NCBI RefSeq assembly: GCF_012516475.1
Contig: NZ_CP051217.1
Span: 1,178,001-1,242,000, forward strand
From: Parasphingorhabdus halotolerans
GTDB taxonomy: Bacteria; Pseudomonadota; Alphaproteobacteria; Sphingomonadales; Sphingomonadaceae
Direction of reading: 5' to 3'
DNA: 64,000 bases
Shown: piece after piece, positions 1 through 8,556 of the stretch
How the letters are laid out: every line of letters starts with the position of its first letter
How positions within the stretch are numbered: position 1 is the first letter of the stretch
Program-made: the position numbers and the translations under genes
Notes under the pieces: model-generated
What the model saw: only the letters and a program-made list of their open reading frames with translations
Databases searched by the model: none
Told to the model about the DNA's origin: nothing

Positions 1-236
1 GCAACGAGGCATTTGCCAGCGTGCCAATGGCGTGGATGAAGGAACTCGGCATCCCGCATGAGAAAGTGAATATTCACGGCGGCGCGATTGCCTTGGGTCA
101 TCCGTTGGGTGGGACAGGCGCACGCTTGATGACCACTCTGCTGAACGCGCTTGAACGGACCGGTGGCCGCTATGGTCTTCAGACAATGTGTGAAGGCGGC
201 GGGCAAGCCAATGTTACGATTATCGAGAGGCTGTAG
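1..236 (+). CDS. Thiolase (acetyl-CoA acyltransferase), C-terminal part
   Basis: The 3' end of a thiolase whose start lies before the window; about 77 residues are visible. It shows the family C-terminal signature: NEAFA, then GGAIALGHPLGGTGAR with the catalytic His, then CEGGGQA with the second catalytic Cys. Thiolases cleave 3-ketoacyl-CoA with CoA to release acetyl- or propionyl-CoA in the cytoplasm. It is first in a run of same-strand beta-oxidation genes, with only 5 bases before the next start, so it probably supplies the thiolytic step of that pathway. Substrate cannot be read from this fragment. Confidence 0.93.
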   Translation, partial: NEAFASVPMAWMKELGIPHEKVNIHGGAIALGHPLGGTGARLMTTLLNALERTGGRYGLQTMCEGGGQANVTIIERL

Positions 237-241
237 TACAG

Positions 242-691
242 ATGGCCAATGCTGCAATCGACATACCCAATCTCATCTATCGCTATGCCAATGCGATTGA
301 TGCTGCCGACTTTGACGGCGCAGCGGCGATGTTCGATCATGGACATGTCGTAGCAAACGGCCATGAAATTAAAGGCGCAGAAAATATCAAAACGATGTGG
401 GAAAGCTGGATCAGGCTCTATCCTGACGGAACGCCCCGAACGCGGCACATCATTACCAACCCCATTATCGAACTTTCCGATGATGCGACGACCGCCACTT
501 GCCATGCACAATGGACGGTTTTGCAAGCTACTGATGAATTGCCTCTGCAGCCGATTGCGACAGGTCGATATCGTGACCGTTTCGCCATTATTGGCGGGGC
601 ATGGAGCTATACAGAGAAAGAGTATTTGCAGACCGATCTGGTGGGAAACACCAGCGGACATACAAAACAACCGATAAAAGAAAGAGCATAA
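242..691 (+). CDS. NTF2-like / SnoaL-family protein
   Basis: A 149-residue protein of the nuclear-transport-factor-2 fold. An N-terminal helix (IPNLIYRYANAIDAADFDG) is followed by MFDHGHVVANG and a strand-rich C-terminal half ending in a YRDRF/W-Y segment, typical of SnoaL_4 proteins. Such proteins are small alpha+beta barrels acting as isomerases, dehydratases or hydroxylase partners; the reaction here is not known. Its stop overlaps the start of the next gene (TAATG), so it is translationally coupled inside the beta-oxidation operon. A role on a cyclic or hydroxylated CoA intermediate is inference. Confidence 0.75.
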   Translation: MANAAIDIPNLIYRYANAIDAADFDGAAAMFDHGHVVANGHEIKGAENIKTMWESWIRLYPDGTPRTRHIITNPIIELSDDATTATCHAQWTVLQATDELPLQPIATGRYRDRFAIIGGAWSYTEKEYLQTDLVGNTSGHTKQPIKERA

Positions 692-1596
692 TGGGAATTT
701 GTGACAACAGAACAGTCATCATCACCGGTGCTGCACGCGGACTGGGCAAAAGCTACGCGCTCGCCTTTGCGGCAGAAGGCGCAAATGTGGTGGTCAACGA
801 CATTGGCACTTCTTTGGGCGGCGAAGGCCGGGATACCAGCGCCGCGGACGCGGTGGTGGAAGAGATCAAAGCGGCTGGCGGCAATGCTATCGCCAATTAC
901 GAAGACGTGACCGATTGGGACGCCGGCAAGCGGATCGTTGAAGCCGCTGTTGAAGCGTTCGGTGATCTTCATGTAGTCGTGAACAACGCCGGTATCGTGC
1001 GCGACCGGATGTTTGTGTCCGCGACGCTCGATGAATGGGATGCGACGATGCACGTGCATCTGCGCGGGCATTTTTGTATCGCCCGTCATGCAGTGGATTA
1101 TTGGCGCGGGCGGGCCAAAGAAGGTCATGAGGTTGATGCGCGGATAATTAATACAACGTCCGGCGCCGGTTTGCAGGGGTCGATTGCGCAGTCGGCTTAT
1201 TCGACGGCCAAGGGCGGCATTGCCAGCCTGACGTTGGTTCAGGCCGCTGAACTGGGGCGCTATGGAATAACCTCGAATGCACTCGCACCCTCGGCCCGCA
1301 CACGGATGACCGAACAAGCCTTTGCCGATAAAATGGCGACCGGTGGCGATGCATTTGATGTGATGCATCCTGATAATATTGCGCCAACGGTTGTTTGGCT
1401 GGGATCACCTCTATCGAAAGATGTGACGGGTTGTATCTTCGAACTGGAAGGCGGAAAAATCATGCTGGAAGATGGTTGGCGCGAAGGTCCGGTTGTTGAC
1501 AAGGGCGCAAAATGGGAACCTGCCGATGTCGGAGATGCCGTCTCCAAATTGATAGAAGAACGGGTCGAACCACGCAAAGTTTGGGGTACAGCCTGA
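691..1596 (+). CDS. Short-chain dehydrogenase/reductase (MFE-2 / 17beta-HSD4-like)
   Basis: A 301-residue classical SDR. The start at 691 is chosen because it overlaps the preceding stop and gives the normal N terminus; an upstream in-frame start adds 30 non-family residues. Visible motifs are TGAARGLG (residues 12-19, NAD(P) binding), NNAG near 93, the Ser of INTTSGAG and the catalytic YSTAK near 170. The VVVNDIGTSLGGEG segment after strand 2 resembles the dehydrogenase domain of peroxisomal multifunctional enzyme 2 and actinobacterial sterol side-chain 3-hydroxyacyl-CoA dehydrogenases. Likely oxidises a 3-hydroxyacyl-CoA. Stop and next start overlap (TGATG). Confidence 0.85.
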   Translation: MGICDNRTVIITGAARGLGKSYALAFAAEGANVVVNDIGTSLGGEGRDTSAADAVVEEIKAAGGNAIANYEDVTDWDAGKRIVEAAVEAFGDLHVVVNNAGIVRDRMFVSATLDEWDATMHVHLRGHFCIARHAVDYWRGRAKEGHEVDARIINTTSGAGLQGSIAQSAYSTAKGGIASLTLVQAAELGRYGITSNALAPSARTRMTEQAFADKMATGGDAFDVMHPDNIAPTVVWLGSPLSKDVTGCIFELEGGKIMLEDGWREGPVVDKGAKWEPADVGDAVSKLIEERVEPRKVWGTA

Positions 1597-2651
1597 TGGA
1601 CTTTGCCTTCACCGACGAGCAATTGATGATCGCCGAGACTGCTCAGCAGTTTTTTGCTGAAAATGCGACCAGTGAACGCACCAGAGCCGCGATGGAGAAT
1701 GATGGCATTGATCGCCAGCTATGGACTGATTTCTGTCAGGAACTGGGTCTGGGCGGTATCATCATTCCCGAAGAAAATGGCGGCGCTGGTCTGGGTCATG
1801 TCGAGCTGGCTGTGGTCGTGGAGGCCGCAGGCGCGCGGGTTGCGGCATTACCGCTGCTCAACCTTGCAATCTGCTCTGCGATGATTGCTGCCGGTGGAAC
1901 TGAAGATCAGAAACAAAAATGGCTTCCCAAACTCATATCGGGCGAAGTGATAGGTGCTGCTGCGGGCAATGACACTGTCAAACATGATGGCAACACACTC
2001 AACGGCAGCTTTGAGCTGGTGCCGCATGCTGGCATCGCCGATGTCCTCATTTTGGCGCATCCTGATCAAGCATGGATTGTGGAAAAAGATGCCCCCGGCC
2101 TGTCAATCGAGACCTTCACGACGATGGATCAGACAAGGCCGCTTTCAACAATCACACTGAAAAATGTCGAAGGCGAACCCTTTGAGAATTTCGAACCCGC
2201 CATGCATGCCTCCCAATCGGCAGCCTGGCTTTGTTTGGCCGCAGAGGCTTTGGGCGGCGCGCAGGCCTGTCTCGACCGGACCGTCGCATATTCCAAGGAA
2301 CGTGTTCAGTTCGGGCGACCCATTGGCAGTTTCCAAGCCTATAAACACCGCGCCGCCGATATGATGATTGAGATCGAGCAGGCGCGTTCGGCGGTTTACT
2401 GGGCAGCTTGTGCAGTCGATGAAGGTTCGGATGATGTAAAACTGGCGCTGCATGCCGCAAAATCCTTTTGCGCTGATACGTTCTTTAAATGTGCAGGGGA
2501 TATGATCCAGCTGCATGGCGGGATTGGATTTACGTGGGAGCATGACGCGCACCTGTTTTTCAAGCGCGCTCGCTCGATCCAGACGATGTTGCTGGACGGC
2601 AATTGGCATCGCGAGCAAGTCGCGACGATGATATTGGGAGAAGCGGCATGA
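1596..2651 (+). CDS. Acyl-CoA dehydrogenase, subunit 1 of a pair
   Basis: A 351-residue acyl-CoA dehydrogenase-family flavoprotein, shorter than the usual 380-400. It has the N-terminal alpha domain (FTDEQLMIAETAQQFF), the mid-strand domain and the C-terminal helical domain with RVQFGRPIGSFQAYKHRAADM and QLHGGIGFTWEHDAHLFFKRA. Start 1596 overlaps the SDR stop and its own stop overlaps the next acyl-CoA dehydrogenase (ATGA). Two adjacent, divergent members of this family recall the alpha2beta2 FadE heterotetramers of steroid side-chain and ring breakdown; pairing here is inferred from position only. It would introduce a 2,3 double bond into an acyl-CoA. Confidence 0.9.
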   Translation: MDFAFTDEQLMIAETAQQFFAENATSERTRAAMENDGIDRQLWTDFCQELGLGGIIIPEENGGAGLGHVELAVVVEAAGARVAALPLLNLAICSAMIAAGGTEDQKQKWLPKLISGEVIGAAAGNDTVKHDGNTLNGSFELVPHAGIADVLILAHPDQAWIVEKDAPGLSIETFTTMDQTRPLSTITLKNVEGEPFENFEPAMHASQSAAWLCLAAEALGGAQACLDRTVAYSKERVQFGRPIGSFQAYKHRAADMMIEIEQARSAVYWAACAVDEGSDDVKLALHAAKSFCADTFFKCAGDMIQLHGGIGFTWEHDAHLFFKRARSIQTMLLDGNWHREQVATMILGEAA

Positions 2652-3826
2652 AGCTAGGTTTCTCAAAAGCCGAAGAAGATTTTCGTAGCGAATGTGCCGA
2701 CTGGCTCAACGCCCAGATGGCAGGTGAATTTTCCGACATCAAGGGCATCACAACTCTCACCGCTAAGGCGGAGCGCCGCAAGGAATGGGAACAGCAACTC
2801 GCTGCGCACAAATGGTCCTGCATCGGTTGGCCAACTGGATGGGGTGGTCGCGGAGCTACCCTCGCAGAACAGGTTATTTTTGCCGAGGAATATGCGCGTG
2901 CGGGTGTCCCCGGCCGGGTCAATCATATTGGGATTGAGCTAGCTGGACCGACCTTGCTGGCCTTTGGAACCGAAGAACAGAAAAAGCAGTTCCTGCCAGA
3001 TATAGCTGCCGGTAAAACAATATTCTGTCAGGGATTTTCTGAACCCAATGCCGGTTCTGACTTGGCAAGCGTGCGGACCAAAGCGCGGCTTGAAGACGGC
3101 AATTGGGTGGTCAATGGCCAGAAAATCTGGACTAGCCTCGCGCATATATCCGACTGGATTTTTGTCATCGCGCGCAGCGAAGAAGGAACCAAAGGTCCGA
3201 AAGGCCTCACATTCCTGATGATGCCGATTGATCAACCCGGGATAGACATTCGCGGAATCAAACAGATCAACGGCGATGCAGAATTTAACGAGACGTTCTT
3301 TACCGATGCAACTTGCGACAAGGACAGTTTAATCGGCACGCCTGGCGAAGGCTGGAAAATCGCAATGGGGCTGCTCGCCTTTGAACGCGGTGTTTCGACG
3401 CTCGGTCAGCAAATGGGTTTCCGTAACGAGCTCGATGAGGTCATTGCGGCTGCAAAGGCTAATGGCGCTGCCAGCGATCCATTGATCCGACAACGTATTG
3501 CCAAGGCTGAAATCGGGCTAAACCTGATGCGTTATGGCGCTCTTCGGATGCTTTCGAATACCGATCATTCAAAAGTTGATGGCGCCGCGCTGACTTACAA
3601 AATTCAATGGGCGACCTGGCGCAGGAATTTGGGTGAACTAGCAATGGATGTGCTTGGCCAAGCTGGCGAAGTGACAGACAATCCGGATTATGAATGGAGC
3701 ACCCTGCCCAACCTGTTCCTCTATTCGCGCTCCGATACAATTTACGGTGGCACAAACCAGATCCAACGCAACCTGATCGCCGAACGGGCACTTGGTATGC
3801 CGCGAGAACCCAGAGGTGATACATGA
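2648..3826 (+). CDS. Acyl-CoA dehydrogenase, subunit 2 of a pair
   Basis: A 392-residue acyl-CoA dehydrogenase. Seen are FSEPNAGSDLASV (flavin/substrate contact), WVVNGQKIWTSLAH, LLAFERG and the C-terminal YGGTNQIQRNLIAERALG. The Glu of the medium-chain YEGT motif is Gly here, so the base is probably elsewhere, for example at the ERG segment as in other branches of the family. Start at 2648 is fixed by the ATGA overlap with the preceding gene; its own stop overlaps the next SDR in the same way. Probably forms a heteromer with the preceding gene product (inference). Confidence 0.92.
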   Translation: MKLGFSKAEEDFRSECADWLNAQMAGEFSDIKGITTLTAKAERRKEWEQQLAAHKWSCIGWPTGWGGRGATLAEQVIFAEEYARAGVPGRVNHIGIELAGPTLLAFGTEEQKKQFLPDIAAGKTIFCQGFSEPNAGSDLASVRTKARLEDGNWVVNGQKIWTSLAHISDWIFVIARSEEGTKGPKGLTFLMMPIDQPGIDIRGIKQINGDAEFNETFFTDATCDKDSLIGTPGEGWKIAMGLLAFERGVSTLGQQMGFRNELDEVIAAAKANGAASDPLIRQRIAKAEIGLNLMRYGALRMLSNTDHSKVDGAALTYKIQWATWRRNLGELAMDVLGQAGEVTDNPDYEWSTLPNLFLYSRSDTIYGGTNQIQRNLIAERALGMPREPRGDT

Positions 3827-4602
3827 GCTTGATCCCGACCTATCCCGAGCCGCGCGATTTACTGAAGGGCAAGACCGTTGTTGTCACCGCTGCTGCAGGA
3901 ACGGGCATCGGTTTTTCCGCCGCCAAGCGCGCCGCCGAAGAAGGCGCGAGCGTGTTGATGAGCGATTTTCATGAGCGCCGACTGAGTGAAGCCGCTGATC
4001 GGATTGCAGAAGCGGTTGGGAAACGCCCGGAAACTTGTGTTTGCGATGTTACCCAGCAGGAGCATATCGACAATCTACGCGATACAGCGATTGAAAAGCT
4101 GGGCCATATTGATGTATTGATTAACAATGCGGGCCTCGGCGGTGAAGTCGATGTTGTCGATATGACCGATGAGCAATGGGAACGCGTGCTCGACGTGACG
4201 CTCAACAGCGTGTTCCGTATGACGCGCTCGTTTCTGCCGCACATGCAAGATCGCAAGACCGGCGCTATCATCAACAATGCCTCGGTGCTCGGCTGGCGCG
4301 CGCAAAAGGGTCAGGCGCATTACGCTGCGGCTAAAGCTGGCGTGATGGCGTTCACCCGTTGTTCTGCCATTGAAGCCGCAGAATTTGGCGTACGGATCAA
4401 CGCAGTCGCGCCCAGTATCGCGATGCATGCCTTTCTCGCAAAAGTTACGACCGACGAATTGCTGGCAGAACTTTCAGCCAAGGAAGCCTTTGGACGTCCC
4501 GCAGAAGTCTGGGAAATTGCAAACGTGATGATGTTCCTCGCCTGCGATCTGTCCTCTTATATGACTGGAGAAATTATCTCAGTCTCCAGTCAGAGGGCCT
4601 GA
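3823..4602 (+). CDS. Short-chain dehydrogenase/reductase
   Basis: A 259-residue SDR with an unusual glycine motif, TAAAGTGIG at about residues 22-30, instead of TGxxxGxG, followed by DFHERRLSEA. It keeps NNAG near 104, the Ser of NNASVLGW and the catalytic YAAAK near 165. The TAAAGTGIG/DxHERR pattern recalls SDRs of steroid C/D-ring (indanedione propionate) breakdown in actinobacteria; this is from memory of the family, not an alignment. ATGA overlap with the upstream acyl-CoA dehydrogenase; 3 bases before the MaoC gene. Confidence 0.85.
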   Translation: MSLIPTYPEPRDLLKGKTVVVTAAAGTGIGFSAAKRAAEEGASVLMSDFHERRLSEAADRIAEAVGKRPETCVCDVTQQEHIDNLRDTAIEKLGHIDVLINNAGLGGEVDVVDMTDEQWERVLDVTLNSVFRMTRSFLPHMQDRKTGAIINNASVLGWRAQKGQAHYAAAKAGVMAFTRCSAIEAAEFGVRINAVAPSIAMHAFLAKVTTDELLAELSAKEAFGRPAEVWEIANVMMFLACDLSSYMTGEIISVSSQRA

Positions 4603-4605
4603 GCC

Positions 4606-5067
4606 ATGACAAAGATATATGACAGCCCGCGCGATTTAGTTGGTCAAGAAGGTACGATCCTTGGCCCCAGCGACTGGCTGCTAATTGATCAGGAACGCGT
4701 TAACGGTTTTGCCGACGTCACCGGCGATCACCAATGGATTCATGTCGATGAAGAGCGCGCCAGGGAAGGTCCGTTCGGCGGAACGATTGCGCACGGTTAT
4801 CTGACGATGAGCCTCGTGAACCTATTCCTGCCCACGCTGGTCGAAGTGCGCGGATTTACCCATGCGGTGAACATTGGTTCTGATAAAATGCGTTTCCTTG
4901 CACCCGTTCTGGTGGGAAGCAATATTCGCGCGGTCGGCGAGATCATTAAAGTCGAGGAAATCAAGGGAGCAATCCAACAAATCATTCGCGTCACCATAGA
5001 AATTGAAGGCAGCGAAAAGCCCGCTTGTGTGATCGATACCGTTAGCCGCTATTATCCGGAGGATTAG
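4606..5067 (+). CDS. MaoC-family (R)-enoyl-CoA hydratase
   Basis: A 153-residue single hot-dog protein. FADVTGDHQWIHVD carries the catalytic Asp41 and His46 of (R)-specific enoyl-CoA hydratases, and GPFGGTIAHGYLTMSL is the conserved central helix. It would add water to the 2-enoyl-CoA formed by the acyl-CoA dehydrogenases, giving a 3-hydroxyacyl-CoA for the SDR, which is the MFE-2-like stereochemical route. It lies 3 bases after the SDR and 3 bases before the isomerase-like gene, so it is clearly one transcript with them. Confidence 0.92.
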   Translation: MTKIYDSPRDLVGQEGTILGPSDWLLIDQERVNGFADVTGDHQWIHVDEERAREGPFGGTIAHGYLTMSLVNLFLPTLVEVRGFTHAVNIGSDKMRFLAPVLVGSNIRAVGEIIKVEEIKGAIQQIIRVTIEIEGSEKPACVIDTVSRYYPED

Positions 5068-5070
5068 AAT

Positions 5071-5448
5071 ATGCCTGTTTCCATTGAAGACAAAATCAAA
5101 GCCGTCGAAACCTATATTAATAGCTTTTCAAAGCAGGATGTCGAAGCGATTGTCGGACTCTATGCTGATGATGCAACGATCGAAGATCCGGTCGGGACGC
5201 CGCTAAAAGAAGGCATTGAAGCCATACGTGAATTCTACACTGGCGCAGTTGGAAACGGCGCAAAGCTGGAGCTTGAAGGCACGCCGCGCTGCGCAGGCGA
5301 TAGTGTCGCCTTTCCATTTCGAGCAATAGTCGATCTTGGCGGCAACAAGGCGCATATCGAAATCATTGATACATTCCGGTTCAACGACGACGGCAAAGTA
5401 GCTGAAATGCGGGCCTTTTGGGGGCCGGAAAACATGAAGCCTGTTTAA
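5071..5448 (+). CDS. Ketosteroid isomerase-like protein (Delta5-3-ketosteroid isomerase family)
   Basis: A 125-residue NTF2-fold protein that matches the classical ketosteroid isomerases of Comamonas testosteroni and Pseudomonas putida along its length. All three catalytic positions are present: Tyr15 (KSI Tyr14), Asp39 in YADDATIEDPVG (Asp38) and Asp100 in IIDTFRF (Asp99). The enzyme moves a C5-C6 double bond to C4-C5 in 3-ketosteroids. Its place between MaoC and an acyl-CoA ligase suggests action on a cyclic CoA intermediate; a steroid substrate is inference. Other SnoaL-like functions remain possible. Confidence 0.8.
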   Translation: MPVSIEDKIKAVETYINSFSKQDVEAIVGLYADDATIEDPVGTPLKEGIEAIREFYTGAVGNGAKLELEGTPRCAGDSVAFPFRAIVDLGGNKAHIEIIDTFRFNDDGKVAEMRAFWGPENMKPV

Positions 5449-5450
5449 AG

Positions 5451-7001
5451 ATGAGTGAAAGCACCATGCCCTTGACGATCCCGCATGTCGCGGAGGACGC
5501 TGCCCGCAAGTGGGGCAACGCCCCCGCTTTGCTGGAGAACGGGGACGAGTGGAGCTTTAACAAACTGTGGCGGCGGGCACGGGAATGCGCATCAGCCTTT
5601 ATCGCATCAGGTATTGACAAGGGTGACCGCATTGCAATCTGGGCACCGAATAGCCGGGAGTGGATTGTCATTGCGCTCGGAGCGCTAACCGCAGGTGCGG
5701 CGATCGTGCCGCTAAACACGCGCTTCAAGGGCCGTGAAGCCGGAGATATTTTACGGCGGACAAAGGCAAAACTGCTATTCACTGTCGACGATTTTTTGGA
5801 CACCGATTATCCGGCGCTAATTGCCGATGAAGATTTACCCGAACTCCGAGAAATATTCCTAATCAGCAAAAATCTGGGGACCTTTCTAGCACAGGGACAA
5901 GGCACGGATGACCCAACAGTAAACGCCGCATTAGCGCAGCTTTCACCTGACGATATTTCGGATATCATGTTTACCAGCGGCACCACCGGCGCGCCCAAAG
6001 GAGCGCTTTCCACCCATGGCCGGATTGTACCGATGTTCCAGCATTGGGTCGAAGTGATGGGCCTTGAAGCTGGCGAACGCTATCTCATCGTCAATCCGTT
6101 TTTCCACAGCTTCGGTTATAAAGCCGGATGGGTCGCAGCCCTGATCGCAGGGGCAGTTATCATCCCCATGCCCAGCTTTGATATTCCGGCCGTTATTGAC
6201 CGGATTGAAAAAGACAAGGTCAATTTCCTGCCAGGAGCTCCGACGATTTATCAGTCGCTGCTGGCCGCGAAAGCCGACAATGATTTTGATACATCCTCCT
6301 TGCGCGGGGCAGCAACCGGGGCTGCAACCGTGCCGCCCGAGCTCATCCGCCGGATGCGCGCAGAATTGAATTTGACCGATACCGTGACCGCCTACGGTAT
6401 GACCGAATGTTCTACCATCACGGCATGCCGCCGGGGCGATGATGCCGACCTTATCGCCCAGAGTTGTGGCAAGGCCATTCCCGGCCTCGAAGTTATCATA
6501 GCTGGTAACAGCGGCGAAGAAGTCGATCGCGGTGAAACCGGCGAAATATGGGTGCGCGGCTATGGTGTAATGCTTGGCTATCTTGATGATCCCGAGGCCA
6601 CAGCCGAAGCCATCGATAAGGACGGCTGGCTCCATACCGGCGATGTCGGGACCATGGACAAAGACGGTTATGTCCGCATCACCGACCGCAAGAAGGACAT
6701 GTATATTTCCGGCGGTTTCAACTGCTATCCGGCTGAAATCGAGAAATTGCTATCCGAACATCCAGCCGTGGGCATAGTGGCTGTGGTCGGTATTCCGGAT
6801 GACCGATTGGGCGAGGTCGGAAAGGCTTTCATTGTACCGCGACCCGGCACGCAGATTGATGAGGCCGATATATTGACTTGGGCAAAAGAAAATATCGCCA
6901 ACTACAAAATTCCGCGCACCATAATTTTGTGCGAATCACTTCCGATGAACGCATCAGGCAAGATACTCAAAACCGAACTACGCCAGCGGGTCGCAGCATA
7001 A
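5451..7001 (+). CDS. Acyl-CoA ligase (AMP-binding, ANL superfamily)
   Basis: A 516-residue ANL enzyme activating a carboxylic acid to its CoA thioester through an acyl-adenylate. Motifs are FTSGTTGAPKGA (P-loop, about residue 174), YGMTECST (about 315), HTGDVG (about 395), the hinge ITDRKKDMYISGGFNCYPAEIE and the catalytic Lys in ASGKILK near 502. Start 5451, 2 bases after the preceding stop, is preferred over an upstream start that would overlap it. As last gene of the operon it probably feeds the pathway. Resembles FadD-type ligases that take bulky or medium-chain acids; substrate is unknown. Confidence 0.92.
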   Translation: MSESTMPLTIPHVAEDAARKWGNAPALLENGDEWSFNKLWRRARECASAFIASGIDKGDRIAIWAPNSREWIVIALGALTAGAAIVPLNTRFKGREAGDILRRTKAKLLFTVDDFLDTDYPALIADEDLPELREIFLISKNLGTFLAQGQGTDDPTVNAALAQLSPDDISDIMFTSGTTGAPKGALSTHGRIVPMFQHWVEVMGLEAGERYLIVNPFFHSFGYKAGWVAALIAGAVIIPMPSFDIPAVIDRIEKDKVNFLPGAPTIYQSLLAAKADNDFDTSSLRGAATGAATVPPELIRRMRAELNLTDTVTAYGMTECSTITACRRGDDADLIAQSCGKAIPGLEVIIAGNSGEEVDRGETGEIWVRGYGVMLGYLDDPEATAEAIDKDGWLHTGDVGTMDKDGYVRITDRKKDMYISGGFNCYPAEIEKLLSEHPAVGIVAVVGIPDDRLGEVGKAFIVPRPGTQIDEADILTWAKENIANYKIPRTIILCESLPMNASGKILKTELRQRVAA

Positions 7002-7039
7002 CCAAGGCAGCACAAAGCCTGATAAATTTTGATCATACT

Positions 7040-7640
7040 ACGCATTAGACTCGAGGCTCAGGATTCATTAATTGATCCAGAATGCGCAGATAGCAGTGAT
7101 GGTGATAGCGGCCATGAAGGTGTGCGTGCATCGGTCGTAGCGTGTGTGGATGCGTCTCCAGTCTTTGATGCGTGCGAAGAGATTTTCGATTTTGTGGCGC
7201 TGCCGGTAGAGGGTTTTGTCGAAGTCAGCAGGGAATATCCGGCCCTTTCGCGGCGGGATACAGGCGGTAATGCCTATGGCTTTCAAGGCAGCGCGGTATT
7301 CGTCGCTGTCGTAACCCCTTCGACCTGCTCAGGATAGGCTTTGTCGCCGATCATCAGCACATCCGGCTCGTCCGCTTGTTTGACAAGAGCAGCGAATATG
7401 CGGCTGAAGACGCCCAGCTTGCTCCAACGCACAAAGCGGCTGAAAAGCGTCTTGTGCGGACCATAGCCAGACGGCGCATCGCACCAGCGAAGACCATTCT
7501 TCAGGCCATGGACAATCCCGGATAGTACCCGCCGGTCATCCACTCTGGGAACGCCATGAGAAAGTGGAAAATATGGCTCAATACGGCACATCTGCGCCCC
7601 ATTCAGCACCGGCAAATCATTCATCAAAGGCTCCTCAAAT
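7040..7640 (-). pseudogene. IS5-family transposase remnant (deleted and frameshifted)
   Basis: Two minus-strand pieces of one DDE transposase. 7627-7283 holds the N-terminal part (MNDLPVLNGAQ... GLRWCDAPSGYGPHKTL... SKLGVFSRIFAALVKQ). 7286-7068 holds the C-terminal part (CIPPRKGR, LYRQRHKIENLFARIKDWRRIHTRYDRC, with the catalytic Glu). After DVLMI the protein jumps directly to GDKAY, so roughly 80 internal residues with the first catalytic Asp are gone. A short palindromic repeat sits after that Tyr codon and shifts the frame; without it the text reads DKAYDSDEYRAALKAIG, the normal family sequence. Terminal inverted repeats could not be established. Not functional. Confidence 0.85.
7312..7336. 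repeat. Dispersed palindrome copy inserted in the IS5 transposase, flanked by TA
   Basis: A 21-base unit, accccttcgacctgctcagga (7314-7334, written here as its parts acccctt, cgacctg, ctcagga), lies between two TA dinucleotides. Removing the unit and one TA restores the transposase frame. It belongs to the family also found near 12236, 18190, 29263 and 34582. Confidence 0.8.
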
Positions 7641-7698
7641 CAGAACCCCTTGAATCAAATCAATCACAGCTATGCAAGCCATTTAAAGCATCCTAAGC

Positions 7699-8556
7699 CT
7701 AACTCTCGGCTTTGCCCGTCAATAACCACCTGCTTGCCTCTAGTAACAGTGCACGATAATTTTCGTCGGCATAGCTTGATGCCTGATGACCGAGCGCAGA
7801 ATAGAAGGCGCGGCCTTTGCCAAGGTCGTGATGCCAGATCAACGGGTGGTCACCCATTTTCAGATCGTCTCCGAACATCCAGGTAGAGGGATTATAGCTG
7901 TCTTCATCAATTGACACGAGAACGTTGGTCTTATCGCGCGGGCTAGTGTTGAAAGTATACCATTCGTCATTCTGTTCCCAGATAGCGGGAAGGTGACGGG
8001 TCGCGGGATGGCGTTGATCCTCCACGTTCAGTTTCGCGTCCTGAAAATGCGGGATATTGGGATGACTGCGGAACTGGGTTCGGATTAACTCTGTCGGTTG
8101 CCATTGCCATTTATAGGCGCGGTCGCCGCCAGCCGCGTGGATACCAAGGAACTGCCCGCCACTTTCCATATATTCCATGAACGCTGCCTGCTGGTCCGCT
8201 GTCAGGGCATCACCAGAAACATTGTTCCAGACAACCAGATCGAACTTCGCCAAGTCTTCGGGATTATTCACCGCTCCATTTTCGGTAGCGAATAACGTCC
8301 AGCCTTCCGACTTTGCAAAATCGGCAAACATCGCGTGGGCCGCCGGAATTGCATCGATGTGACGGAATCCGTTGGTTTTGCTGAATACCAAAACCATAGG
8401 CTTTCCGTCCGCATCGGGGATTGCTGGCGCCACCGTGTCGTAAGTCGGCTCGACAAACATCTCATGTTGCCAGAGCATGTAGAACGCATATCCGATAAAC
8501 AGCAGAAACAGCAGCATAATCGGTGCGACCACAAATTTGAAAAACTTGGCAATCAT
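7699..8556 (-). CDS. ThuA-domain protein with N-terminal membrane anchor
   Basis: A 285-residue protein. One hydrophobic segment (FFKFVVAPIMLLFLLFIGYAFYML, residues about 4-27) anchors a ThuA-like, glutamine-amidotransferase-fold domain: VLVFSKTNGFRHID, FDLVVWNN, GGQFLGIHAAG, PLIWHHDLGKGRAFYSALGH and YRALLLEASRWLL. ThuA is linked to trehalose and 3-keto-sugar metabolism; the exact activity here is unknown. Start at 8556 is preferred because it overlaps the GMC stop (ATGA); an upstream start adds six residues. Last gene of a four-gene operon, so a job on an oxidised sugar made by the GMC enzyme is plausible but inferred. Confidence 0.85.
   Translation of the reverse strand: MIAKFFKFVVAPIMLLFLLFIGYAFYMLWQHEMFVEPTYDTVAPAIPDADGKPMVLVFSKTNGFRHIDAIPAAHAMFADFAKSEGWTLFATENGAVNNPEDLAKFDLVVWNNVSGDALTADQQAAFMEYMESGGQFLGIHAAGGDRAYKWQWQPTELIRTQFRSHPNIPHFQDAKLNVEDQRHPATRHLPAIWEQNDEWYTFNTSPRDKTNVLVSIDEDSYNPSTWMFGDDLKMGDHPLIWHHDLGKGRAFYSALGHQASSYADENYRALLLEASRWLLTGKAES

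Noticed and set aside
607-1368. Long minus-strand frame opposite the first SDR
   Set aside because: Shadow of a real gene with clear SDR motifs on the plus strand.
7029-7337. A plus-strand 102-residue frame over the IS remnant
   Set aside because: Antisense to recognisable IS5 transposase sequence.
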